Origin: Roseihalotalea indica
Lineage (GTDB): Bacteria > Bacteroidota > Bacteroidia > Cytophagales > Cyclobacteriaceae
DNA length: 57,707 bases
Direction of reading: 5' to 3'
Assembly: GCF_022458895.1 (NCBI RefSeq)
Contig: NZ_JAINFL010000021.1
Coordinates: 1 to 57,707 of the forward strand
Both the position numbers and the translations under genes were made by a program. Below are positions 51,401 through 57,670 of the stretch, in pieces; positions within the stretch are counted from its first letter, which is position 1, and each line of letters begins with the position of its first letter. The notes beneath the pieces were generated by a model. That model did not search any database. It worked only from the letters and a program-made list of their open reading frames with translations, and was not told the DNA's origin.

Positions 51401-52744
51401 GCCGGAGCCGAAGTACAGCGCCCGCTGGCTACTGTCGTCATCGGCGGACTTTTTACGGCTACCATTCTGACAATGCTGGTGCTGCCGGTGCTGTATGCGT
51501 TGTTTGAAGAAAAGCACCACTTCCGGCTGCGACCTAAAAAAGTCATGCAATCCTTACTCTTTATCACGCTATTGCTATCGCTTCCGTCCATGAGTAATGC
51601 GCAGGACCAACCTGCCACTCTTTCCCTAGATGAGGCTGTAACGGTAGCTCTGGAAAAAAATAATGCTCTACGCTCGTACGATCTGGCCAGTGCCCGACAG
51701 GAAAAGCTGATGGGAACCGCCCTTGATCTGGGCAGTACTTCTTTTTACTGGCAGTATGATGAAAACAACATTGCGGCTAATGGAATGCCCATTCGGGTTT
51801 GGGGTATTGAGCAGTCGCTAGCTTTTCCTACGGTATATGCGGCTCAGAAATCGGTGTACCGCTCCCGCTATCTGATGCAGCAAACGCAGTACGATCTTAA
51901 AAAAAGAGAGGTTGTTCGGGGGGTAGCCCAGGCCTACGATAACATTGTGTATCTACAGCAGAAGCAGGCGCATTTTGCTTATCTGGATAGCCTGTACCAG
52001 ATGTTTGCTCACGCGGCAGCCCGTCGTTACGAACTGGGAGAAACCAACTATCTGGAGAAGCTAACGGCTCAGGCCCGGCAAAGTCAGTTGCACACCCAGC
52101 TCCTCCAGCTTTCCGAAGAAATCAATGCGGCCTATGCCACATTAAATCAATACGTGCAGGCGGATAGCGGCTTCCGGGTTGCTGAGCAGGAGCTGAAAAT
52201 TCAGGAAGTAGAAGAAGAACAGTGGCAGTCCCATCCGGGCTATCAGTATTTTCAGCAGCAGCAGCAGATGGCGGTAGCCGCTCGGCGCACCGAACAACAG
52301 CGGCTGTTGCCGGAGCTGCAACTCGGATATTTTCAGGGAACCAACCAGGGAGAGAATGCTCAGATATACCAGGGGTATCATTTAGGCATTAGCGTTCCGA
52401 TATTTTTTAATGCCCAGCGAGCCCGCATTCAGGCTGCCCAACTGGAAATGGATCAGGCCGATTACGAAATGGCGAACTTTCACCGGCAGTGGGAAGGCCG
52501 ATCCGAAGCTCTTAAGGCTGAGCTGCGAAAGTACGAGCAGGCAATACAGTACTACCGGGAGACAGGTGAAGAACTGGCCGGAGAAATCATGAATACGGCT
52601 CAGAAAAGCTATTTCAACGGCGAGATTGATTATTTCCAGTACATTCAGAGCCTGGAGAACGCCCGCGAGCTGGAACTGAGCTACCTCGAGAACCTACATC
52701 AGTATAATCAGACCGTTTTAGAAATCAATTACTTAACATTATAA
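48401..52744 (+). CDS. CzcA-type heavy-metal RND pump fused to its outer-membrane factor
   Basis: 1447 residues. Residues 1 to about 1040 are a complete HME-RND pump (IRFSIHHKMIILLFTLSILT, PVELEMANLPNVQEIRS, 12 spans), with GAIDFGIIIDGAVIIVEF in span 4, which matches the Zn/Co-type group more than CusA. At Met1049 (base 51545) follows a full signal peptide MQSLLFITLLLSLPSMSNAQ, and then a CusC/TolC-like outer-membrane factor (LSLDEAVTVALEKNNALRSY) to the end. The fusion links inner- and outer-membrane parts. Signal peptidase may cut after SNA, releasing the second part. The adaptor gene follows at 6 bases. Confidence 0.92.
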   Translation: MLENIIRFSIHHKMIILLFTLSILTFGLYSLNEIPIGAVPDITNNQVQVITTSRNLSTQDVEKFITYPVELEMANLPNVQEIRSISKFGLSVVTIVFDDEIDTYLPRQLIAEKIKSASESIPAGFGSPEMGPVTTGLGEVYQYVLDTKPGYDSMYSPMQLRTIQDWIVRRQLSGIPGVVEINSWGGNLKQYEVAINPEKLRAMNITVLEVFTALERNNSIAGGGYIERSNQSYFVRGEGLVTSQEDIEKIIVKNKNGVPVYVSDVADVHYGHATRFGAITGNGEGEKVLGQVMMLKGANANQVIQDVKARVAEIQKSLPEGVYINPFLERSGLIARTTHTIAENLILGCLIVILVVVVLLGNIRSGLVVASVIPLSLLFAISMMNLFGIDANLMSLGAIDFGIIIDGAVIIVEFIAYQLTIRQNELVDVGRGTRRERIDNITKEGATKMMNSAVFGQLIILIVFIPILALSGVEGKMFKPMAMTFSFALVGAMILCFTYVPVASALFLKPTKKSKRNISQRLMDFLYRHYSPVLEKALEHRAIVLSVAGFFLVITVFIFSRMGGEFIPTLDEGDFVIQPVLPTGTSLAKTTQTTTRMERILLDSFPEVTQVVSRIGAAEVPTDPMSMEESDVIITLKPKSEWVSADSKDELATRFKEALSVIPGIEIEFTQPIEMRFNELITGVRADVAVKVFGEDLDLLAQKGQEIKRVIEDVPGAVDITVEKIVGLPQMMVKYDRAAVARYGLNTADLNQIVSMAFAGVPAGSIYEGEKRFDLVIRLDQQYRQNIDNLRDLYVDLPNGRQIPLRELADITYTKGPAKISRDNTQRRIVVGINVRNRDMESVVNDVQQLISQHIQLPNGYRIEYGGQFENLRSAKQRLQIAVPVALVLIFFMLYFAFGSFQKAAMIYSAIPLAAVGGVLLLWLRDLPFSISAGVGFIALFGIAVLNGIVLIEELEELKEKGMNDIKERILQGTKHRLRPVLLTASAAALGFFPMAISNSAGAEVQRPLATVVIGGLFTATILTMLVLPVLYALFEEKHHFRLRPKKVMQSLLFITLLLSLPSMSNAQDQPATLSLDEAVTVALEKNNALRSYDLASARQEKLMGTALDLGSTSFYWQYDENNIAANGMPIRVWGIEQSLAFPTVYAAQKSVYRSRYLMQQTQYDLKKREVVRGVAQAYDNIVYLQQKQAHFAYLDSLYQMFAHAAARRYELGETNYLEKLTAQARQSQLHTQLLQLSEEINAAYATLNQYVQADSGFRVAEQELKIQEVEEEQWQSHPGYQYFQQQQQMAVAARRTEQQRLLPELQLGYFQGTNQGENAQIYQGYHLGISVPIFFNAQRARIQAAQLEMDQADYEMANFHRQWEGRSEALKAELRKYEQAIQYYRETGEELAGEIMNTAQKSYFNGEIDYFQYIQSLENARELELSYLENLHQYNQTVLEINYLTL

Positions 52745-52750
52745 GCCACC

Positions 52751-53908
52751 ATGTGTATCAGGATCAATGTATTGCTAAGTCTGGCCGTGAGTCTGACGGT
52801 CTTCGCCTGTTCTTCTTCAGAACAAACCAGCGACGAGCCAGAGACTGAAGAACCAACCCCCGGCAGATCATTAATTTCCGTGACCCGGCAGCAGTTTGAG
52901 TCGTCGGGTATGGAGCTTGGTAATCTGGAGGAACGAGAGTTTCCGCAGGTGGTAAAAGCCAGCGGTTATCTGGATGTGCCTCCGCAAAATCGGGCCCAGG
53001 TGAGCACGTTTATGGCGGGGTACGTAAAATCTATTCCGCTGCTGGAAGGCGACCGGGTAAAAAGAGGGCAGTTTCTGGCGAGTCTGGAAAATACTGAGTA
53101 TATCCAGATTCAGCAGGATTTTATAGAAGCCCATGAGCAACTGACGTATCTGGAGTCTGAATACGAGCGGCAGAAGACGCTGGCAAATGAAAATATCTCT
53201 TCTCAAAAAACTTTCACCAAAGCCCAGAGCGATTTCAAAACTAAACTGGCCCAGTACGATGCATTGGGTAAAAAACTTCGTTTGCTGAACATCGATACTG
53301 CCCGGGTACTATCCGGTACCATTACCTCATCCATCAATTTATATGCTCCCATTGATGGGTACGTAACCAATGTGCATGCCTCGCGGGGAATGCACATCGG
53401 CCCGGAAGATGTGGTGATGGAGCTGGTGAACCCGGAGCATCTACATGTTGAGCTAAGCGTGTTTGAAAAAGATGTGATGCAGGTAAAAAAAGGGCAAACC
53501 ATTACGTTCAGCATTCCCGAAGCTGATGACCAATCTTATCAGGCTGAAGTGCATCTGGTAGGCCGGGTAGTGGAAGGAGAGGAGCGAACCATCAAAGTAC
53601 ACGGACATCTGAAAGACGAAGACAAAGAAGGCTTTGTGCCGGGTATGTTTGTACAAGCCGAAATTACGGTTTCCAGCGACAAGCACCTGGGAGTACCAGA
53701 AGATGCCGTAGTATCCGAATCGGATAATCAGTATTTGCTGGTAAAAAGAGAAGATCGCGGTGATACGCTACAGTTTGCCCGGCAGAAGGTAGCCGTAGGG
53801 AAGAAACATGCCCAGTGGAATGCCATTCTCGAGAGTGGTGCCGTAGATTCTGCCGACCAGATACTCGTTAAAGGAGCCTTTGACATAGCCGGGGGGAGTA
53901 TAGAATAG
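52751..53908 (+). CDS. RND periplasmic adaptor, CusB/CzcB-like lipoprotein
   Basis: 385 residues with lipobox TVFAC. After an acidic linker come the first barrel-sandwich half (VVKASGYLDVPPQNRAQVST, GYVKSIPLLEGDRVKRGQFL), a coiled-coil hairpin (IQQDFIEAHEQLTYLESEYE through KTKLAQYDALGKKLRL), the second half (LYAPIDGYVTNVHASRGMHI) and beta-barrel and membrane-proximal domains ending LVKGAFDIAGGSIE. It bridges the pump and the outer-membrane factor in the periplasm. It starts 6 bases after the fused pump gene and is followed by a strong terminator, so the unit is pump-factor fusion plus adaptor. Confidence 0.92.
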   Translation: MCIRINVLLSLAVSLTVFACSSSEQTSDEPETEEPTPGRSLISVTRQQFESSGMELGNLEEREFPQVVKASGYLDVPPQNRAQVSTFMAGYVKSIPLLEGDRVKRGQFLASLENTEYIQIQQDFIEAHEQLTYLESEYERQKTLANENISSQKTFTKAQSDFKTKLAQYDALGKKLRLLNIDTARVLSGTITSSINLYAPIDGYVTNVHASRGMHIGPEDVVMELVNPEHLHVELSVFEKDVMQVKKGQTITFSIPEADDQSYQAEVHLVGRVVEGEERTIKVHGHLKDEDKEGFVPGMFVQAEITVSSDKHLGVPEDAVVSESDNQYLLVKREDRGDTLQFARQKVAVGKKHAQWNAILESGAVDSADQILVKGAFDIAGGSIE

Positions 53909-53949
53909 CGTCTTACTTACCAAATTTCATTATTTGTTATCCAGCCCAG

Positions 53950-53982
53950 AGGGAAAAGTTGAAAAAGCTTTCCCTTTTTTTT
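53950..53982 (+). terminator. Rho-independent terminator of the efflux unit
   Basis: AGGGAAAAG (53950-53958) pairs with CTTTCCCT (53968-53975, imperfect by one base), followed directly by a run of eight T. It closes the pump/adaptor transcript about 40 bases past the adaptor stop. Confidence 0.85.
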
Positions 53983-54104
53983 ATACGTGTAGTTCTATGA
54001 TTCACAGTGGTTTAGATTGATTTCATCCGATTGGCTTAGAATTTTACCAGAAATGAGCTGCTTAAAAGAGTGAAGTAAAAGAACTATTTCTGAGCTGGTT
54101 GAAT

Positions 54105-54139
54105 TTAATTTGTAATCAGTCTAAATAAATATATATTTG
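54105..54139 (+). promoter_or_regulatory. Consensus Bacteroidota promoter overlapped by iron-box-like operator
   Basis: TTTG (54109-54112), exactly 19 bases, then TATATTTG (54132-54139) is a full match to the TTTG/TAnnTTTG consensus. The spacer and -33 are covered at 54105-54128 by an element that on the minus strand begins TTATTTAGACTGATTA, the same first eleven bases as the siderophore-receptor operator. The start of transcription would fall at about 54146, so the next gene has almost no leader. Confidence 0.65.
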
Positions 54140-54147
54140 TGTTCCAT

Positions 54148-54480
54148 ATGACACAACTCTTTTCCACCGAAAATAGCACCACGTATCAGTCCGATCAGGA
54201 GCGTTGCTTTTATGTGCACTTTCAGGGGCGACAAATTGCCCTGAGTGCCTGTGCGTTGATCGCGTTCAAGACGAAAGTAGATGCCATTGATCTGGTTGAT
54301 TTGCTGACGCGGGATTCTGATTATACCGATACAGCTATAGTTTCTACCTGTAATCGGGATGCGTTTTTTGTGCTGAGTATTCGGGAAATTATTGAGTTAA
54401 AAGAGTTGCTGTCGGGAACGCTGGTGATGCTGGAACTAAACAGTATTCTTCACCGGCAGTTAAAATGTGGTATCTCTTGA
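54148..54480 (+). CDS. Small protein of unknown function, likely iron-controlled
   Basis: 110 residues from the ATG at 54148; a GTG three codons earlier falls inside the promoter -7 and is rejected. The sequence is MTQLFSTENSTTYQSDQERC, then YVHFQGRQIALSACALIAFK, DAIDLVDLLTRDSDYTDTAI and IREIIELKELLSGTLVMLEL with NSILHRQLKCG. No signal peptide, no family that I can name, though similar short proteins occur near ferritin or heme genes in Bacteroidota. Three or four Cys and His residues could bind a metal. Promoter and neighbouring ferritin gene argue for a role in iron response. Confidence 0.7.
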   Translation: MTQLFSTENSTTYQSDQERCFYVHFQGRQIALSACALIAFKTKVDAIDLVDLLTRDSDYTDTAIVSTCNRDAFFVLSIREIIELKELLSGTLVMLELNSILHRQLKCGIS

Positions 54481-54521
54481 AGGCTTCGTACCGAAAACGA
54501 AAGCCAAAGTACTGATCATTA

Positions 54522-54540
54522 AATTAGATTAATTACATAT
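54522..54540 (+). promoter_or_regulatory. Possible iron-box-like site before ferritin gene
   Basis: AATTAGATTAATTACATAT agrees at 15 of 19 positions with ATTTAGACTAATTAAAAAT from the siderophore-receptor operator. It lies 75 bases before the ferritin ATG. The stretch is AT-rich and no consensus promoter is visible beside it, so a chance match is possible. Confidence 0.3.
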
Positions 54541-54614
54541 ACAACAGGCTGGTGGTTAGAGAATTAGAAATATGTAATTTGCAGTTTTTAATTTGAAAAC
54601 TAACTCTATTACCT

Positions 54615-55154
54615 ATGAAAGATTTATTGCGACAACGTATTTCCATAAAACCGGAAGTTATCGATATCCTCAACCATCAAATAAAGATGGAAGCTACCGC
54701 TTCAGCCTCTTATCTGGCAATGGCGGCCTGGTGTGATCAGCATGGATGGGAATATAGCGCTGCTCATTTCTACAAGCAGTCGGATGAGGAGCGTATGCAC
54801 ATGCTGAAACTTTTCCGCTATGTAAGTGATATGGGAGCCGCCGCCGTTTCTCCGCAAATAGGAGAAGTGCAACACGATTTTAATTCATTGCGAGAGGTGT
54901 TTGAAACTGCCCTGGACAATGAAATTCAAGTAACTGAATCTATCAGTCGCATTATTGAAGCCTGCCGCAAAGCAAGTGATTTTGCTACCGAAAGCTTCAT
55001 GCAGTGGTACGTACAGGAGCAGGTAGAAGAAGAATTTGTGGCTCGCCGCGCCCTGGAGCTGTTTGACATAATGGGCACTTCCGGCACCGATCTGGTACTG
55101 CTGGATGAGCGCATTCCGAAAATTACCTACAAAGAAGCGGACGGCGAAGTATAG
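54615..55154 (+). CDS. ftnA: Ferritin (FtnA type)
   Basis: 179 residues, the usual length. The four-helix iron-storage fold is plain: IKMEATASASYLAMAAWCDQ with Glu26, DEERMHMLKLFRYV with Glu59 and His62 of the ferroxidase site, DNEIQVTESISRIIEAC, and MQWYVQEQVEEEFVARRALE. It oxidises Fe(II) and stores it as a mineral in a 24-mer shell. It follows the small iron-controlled protein gene by 135 bases on the same strand, and a weak iron-box-like site lies in that gap. Non-heme type, since no bacterioferritin Met ligand is seen. Confidence 0.92.
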   Translation: MKDLLRQRISIKPEVIDILNHQIKMEATASASYLAMAAWCDQHGWEYSAAHFYKQSDEERMHMLKLFRYVSDMGAAAVSPQIGEVQHDFNSLREVFETALDNEIQVTESISRIIEACRKASDFATESFMQWYVQEQVEEEFVARRALELFDIMGTSGTDLVLLDERIPKITYKEADGEV

Positions 55155-55201
55155 TCAGCCATCCGTACGCCATTTCTTATACTATCTTTTAATAGTTTAC
55201 T

Positions 55202-55360
55202 ATGCTATCCGAACACCAACGAACATTTGCTTGTGATACTGAGATGACGGGCCTGGAAGGCAAATCGCTGCTGCGAGATAGCGAGTGCATCTTTAAGAAG
55301 TGCTGTAAGAAGTATAAGAAGCCAGGCAAAAGACGCTGCAAAAGCTGCCCCAAACGATAA
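55202..55360 (+). CDS. 52-residue Cys- and Lys-rich protein
   Basis: A short frame follows ferritin by 47 bases and encodes MLSEHQRTFACDTEMTGLEG, then DSECIFKKCCKKYKKPGKRR and CKSCPKR. It has six Cys (11, 29, 34, 35, 46, 49) and a very basic second half. I recall short proteins ending in KKYKKxGKRCKSCP in other Bacteroidota, so I consider it real. The Cys pattern fits a small zinc- or iron-binding protein that also binds RNA or DNA. It is followed by a terminator and may be cotranscribed with ferritin. Confidence 0.6.
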   Translation: MLSEHQRTFACDTEMTGLEGKSLLRDSECIFKKCCKKYKKPGKRRCKSCPKR

Positions 55361-55417
55361 GGTTTTTCTACACCCACTGGCTAGTCTGAATAAAAGGCCA
55401 ATGCCAGTAACCATCAT

Positions 55418-55484
55418 AAAAGTTTGATAACCAGGGAGGAGAGGATTATACTCTTCCGCTGTGTCTCAAACTTTTATTTTTTTA
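55418..55484 (+). terminator. Terminator after the Cys/Lys-rich protein gene
   Basis: AAAAGTTTGA (55418-55427) pairs fully with TCAAACTTTT (55466-55475), enclosing a 38-base loop, then an A and a run of seven T. It ends the ferritin unit 57 bases past the small gene's stop. Confidence 0.75.
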
Positions 55485-55736
55485 TACCCCTTCCCGGTTA
55501 TCAGGCTTGCAACCTAACCTTATACCATGAACAGGACGATTAGTCACTATCAGATGTAGAATAGTAGGCCTGAAGAATTTTGTTAAATTGAGTGAATAGG
55601 CTTGTAAAAAGAGAAACTGTAGTTAACCCCTGCAAATTAAAATCTCTTCTTCCTATTATAGTTATATTGCGGTTATACAAAATATATCCGCCACATGGCG
55701 GATACTCGCTCGTTAGAGCACATTGAATAAAACTAT
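55485..55736 (+). other. Left border of the cassette-like array
   Basis: No gene. ATCCGCC and GGCGGAT form a 7-bp hairpin at 55686-55703. It is followed by CTCGTTAGAGCAC, in which GTTAGAG at 55712-55718 resembles the GTTRRRY core of integron recombination sites, lacking only the final pyrimidine match. The first cassette-like gene begins 18 bases later. No integrase gene or attI is visible here. Confidence 0.4.
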
Positions 55737-56078
55737 ATGAAAAATAGCAATTCATATTTATCAGCTTGTAAAGATTGTTACCTAAGAGCAATTTATCCCT
55801 CTGACGATTCAGTTAAAAATGAGCCCGAATATCAAAAATTATTTAAGATTGCTAGAGAATTTTTTCAAGCTGGGAAAATTGATGAATTCTCATATTATTT
55901 AATGGAAGGACAATACCTGACTAATCTTTGGACAGCACATTTTATTCTGGAATTTGAGAATATAAGCCAAAAATTAAAAGACAATTGCTACGAAGTAATT
56001 AAGCGATATTCGGAAAGTAGATTGAATGAAAAAGTGGCGAAACTTGAAAAGAACTGGATGAATGAAAACGTGCTATAA
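55737..56078 (+). CDS. Hypothetical protein in cassette 1
   Basis: 113 residues, AT-rich codons unlike the flanking chromosomal genes. It is helical: YLSACKDCYLRAIYPSDDSV, YQKLFKIAREFFQAGKIDEF, YLMEGQYLTNLWTAHFILEF and a tail rich in Lys and Glu. A CxxC sits near residue 11. No signal peptide and no family that I recognise. Its stop codon TAA is the first part of the repeat element that follows, and the ATG lies 18 bases after a GTTAG core, a typical layout of an integron gene cassette. No promoter of its own is seen. Confidence 0.65.
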   Translation: MKNSNSYLSACKDCYLRAIYPSDDSVKNEPEYQKLFKIAREFFQAGKIDEFSYYLMEGQYLTNLWTAHFILEFENISQKLKDNCYEVIKRYSESRLNEKVAKLEKNWMNENVL

Positions 56079-56205
56079 CATCATGTATCGGTCAGCCCTG
56101 TTTGAAACGCATTTGGAAGTTATTTGCTCTAAGCACGAAAATTGATATTTGGAATAATAAACGCCAACAACGTCGGGCCGTCCGCTGCATTTGTCCGTTA
56201 GGTAC
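56074..56205 (+). repeat. attC-like element A
   Basis: Begins TATAACATC at the cassette 1 stop and ends TCCGTTAGGTAC, where GTTAGGT (56197-56203) fits GTTRRRY. CGGTCAGCCC (56089-56098) and GGGCCGTCCG (56175-56184) pair at 8 of 10 positions, and flanking bases extend the stem. The middle holds TTGCTCTAAGCACGAAAATT, shared with elements B and C. Length from TAAC to core is about 128 bases, within the range of attC sites. Confidence 0.5.
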
Positions 56206-56215
56206 AAGCGAAAGA

Positions 56216-56806
56216 ATGAAACCAGAAGAGTTTAAAAAAATTTGGACTGATTTAGAAGAAAGTTTAAATACTATCAATATAAATAGATTGCGAGGATTGG
56301 GCCTTTCAAAACTCACAATTGATTTTTTGACTTCTACTGGACTTCCTGATAGTGCAGCACCTTTCCTATCGTTTGCAAAAGATTCAGATGATATATATGA
56401 AGGAGTACAAAAGCTAACCATGATCTACGATTTTCTGGAATCTGAATTTGAAAAGTATGTAGTGATTGGTTCTTGTAGTGATGGAGATCCCATAGTAGTC
56501 AATACTGAGAAGAACGACCGGATCGAGTACCTTGACCACGAAGATTATTTCACCTCAAGACCATTTAACTCTGATGTTATTACGATGGCAGGTTGTTTAG
56601 TAGCCTACCGAAATTTTGTTTCTATAATTCAAAACGAAAATGGAGAAGACGCATTTATGAATTCTGACTTTACAGATGAACAATTTGAAAAGCTAAAAAT
56701 GGATTTAATGATAGCTGATTCTAAGATAATGGAGCATAACTGTTTTTGGACTGAACAACTAGAGATGAATATTGAACTAAGAGAAGATAACCGAGATGAA
56801 AAATAA
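56216..56806 (+). CDS. SUKH-4-type immunity protein in cassette 2
   Basis: 196 residues from the ATG at 56216; earlier codons belong to the repeat. The key segment SKLTIDFLTSTGLPDSAAPF with LSFAKD, followed by YVVIGSCSDGDPIVVNTEKN, IEYLDHEDYF and SDVITMAGCLVAYRNFV, matches the SUKH-4 branch of the SUKH/SMI1-KNR4 superfamily. SUKH proteins neutralise toxins delivered by rival cells or carried in toxin islands. No toxin gene is in view. Presence in a cassette fits exchange of immunity genes. It lies 11 bases after the GTTAGG core and ends just before the next repeat. Confidence 0.75.
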   Translation: MKPEEFKKIWTDLEESLNTININRLRGLGLSKLTIDFLTSTGLPDSAAPFLSFAKDSDDIYEGVQKLTMIYDFLESEFEKYVVIGSCSDGDPIVVNTEKNDRIEYLDHEDYFTSRPFNSDVITMAGCLVAYRNFVSIIQNENGEDAFMNSDFTDEQFEKLKMDLMIADSKIMEHNCFWTEQLEMNIELREDNRDEK

Positions 56807-56813
56807 AGTCTGT

Positions 56814-56940
56814 GCTAACATCGTTCAGTTCCAAGCCTAGCAATAATGAACTCGTTCTTTAATTGCTCTAAGCACGGAAATTGATAAAAGAAAGATAAAC
56901 GCAAATATGTCCGGCCTGTGGCTGCATTTGGCCGTAGGCG
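56814..56940 (+). repeat. attC-like element B
   Basis: Begins GCTAACATCG just past the SUKH gene stop and ends TTTGGCCGTAGGCGATC. Its core GTAGGC lacks one T of the usual GTTRRRY. It shares TTGCTCTAAGCACGGAAATT and the TCCGGCCTGTGGCTGCATTT-type right end with element A. The left TTCAGTTCCAAGCC and right GGCCTGTGGCTGCA parts are partly complementary. The gene after it begins 12 bases later. Confidence 0.48.
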
Positions 56941-56952
56941 ATCAAAATTAAA

Positions 56953-57477
56953 ATGACAATAGATCAATTTAGGCAAACACTAAAAAAGCCAGAAAAGACC
57001 GATGCACTGTTGAATTATCTCACCTGCATTTTCTTCATTGGTTGTGGACTTTGGTTTATTTATGATTTAGTAACTAATGGATTTTATCATCCAGAATTAG
57101 GTAACAGAAAGTATTTGATACTGATTTTTCCATTGACCTTTGTAGTTATTGGAATATATGGTTTTTGGAGAATACCAAAAGACTATCAAATAGGCTGTGT
57201 CAATTCTGTGAAATCTATTGAGGAAAAATGGACGATTGTCAATGAATACTTGTCTCAGTTAAAAATTAGATCAAAAAGAATAGAAAACACTCAAATTGAA
57301 TGCGTATACAGGAATAAGTATTTGAATTCCCTGGTCATAAGCATGTATTTAGATGACAATAAGATTTTGTACAATGTACGGTCATTTGATCCAACAATTA
57401 AAAAAGGCTTTATTGACTTAGGATTATCTAAAAGAGGTACTAAACGATTGAAAAAGTTTTTAGAAGACCGCCTATAA
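56953..57477 (+). CDS. Hypothetical two-span membrane protein in cassette 3
   Basis: 174 residues in AT-rich codons. Two membrane spans lie at about residues 22-42 (LTCIFFIGCGLWFIYDLV) and 52-72 (YLILIFPLTFVVIGIYGFW). The C-terminal 100 residues are soluble and charged (SVKSIEEKWTIVNEYLSQLK, IECVYRNKYLNSLVISMYLD, FIDLGLSKRGTKRLKKFLED). No family recognised. It has the same orientation and spacing as the two cassette genes before it. Its TAA stop is again the first part of a repeat element. Confidence 0.65.
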   Translation: MTIDQFRQTLKKPEKTDALLNYLTCIFFIGCGLWFIYDLVTNGFYHPELGNRKYLILIFPLTFVVIGIYGFWRIPKDYQIGCVNSVKSIEEKWTIVNEYLSQLKIRSKRIENTQIECVYRNKYLNSLVISMYLDDNKILYNVRSFDPTIKKGFIDLGLSKRGTKRLKKFLEDRL

Positions 57478-57582
57478 CACGGTGTAGCCCTCACCTTGGC
57501 AAAATGGATGTCCGCACGTTAGTTGCTCCAAGCACGAATGTTGCTAAATTAAATTCAGAAGATACGGTCGCCGCCTTTAGGT
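57473..57582 (+). repeat. attC-like element C
   Basis: Begins TATAACACGG at the cassette 3 stop and ends near CGCCTTTAGGTTTG, with TTTAGGT (57576-57582) in place of the core. TTGCTCCAAGCACGAATGTT in the middle matches elements A and B. The ends CCTATAACACGGTG and GGTCGCCGCCTTTAGG are partly complementary. GGTCGCCGC occurs again as the last bases of the window, which suggests a further copy beyond. Confidence 0.42.
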
Positions 57583-57628
57583 TTGTGTTGTAGTAAAATT
57601 CTAAGAAAGCAGTTGTTGCTATTGAGGT

Positions 57629-57670
57629 GTGAATATGTGGGTAACTCGGATGAGTTATCCATATATTCAC
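57629..57670. repeat. Long inverted repeat at the window end
   Basis: A 19-base arm starting GTGAATATG (57629-57647) and its partner ending ATATTCAC (57652-57670) pair at 17 of 19 positions around a GGAT loop. It lies within the next cassette interval, where no gene is visible up to the window edge. It could be a terminator, a hairpin element or a further folded recombination site. Confidence 0.5.

Noticed and set aside
51545..52744. Outer-membrane factor as a separate gene
   Set aside because: An ATG and signal peptide are present, but no stop codon separates it from the pump. I annotate one fused gene and list the alternative as a finding.
55540..55791. Minus-strand frame of 83 codons across the array border
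   Set aside because: It crosses the hairpin and the core site and overlaps the start of a cassette gene. No motif is seen.
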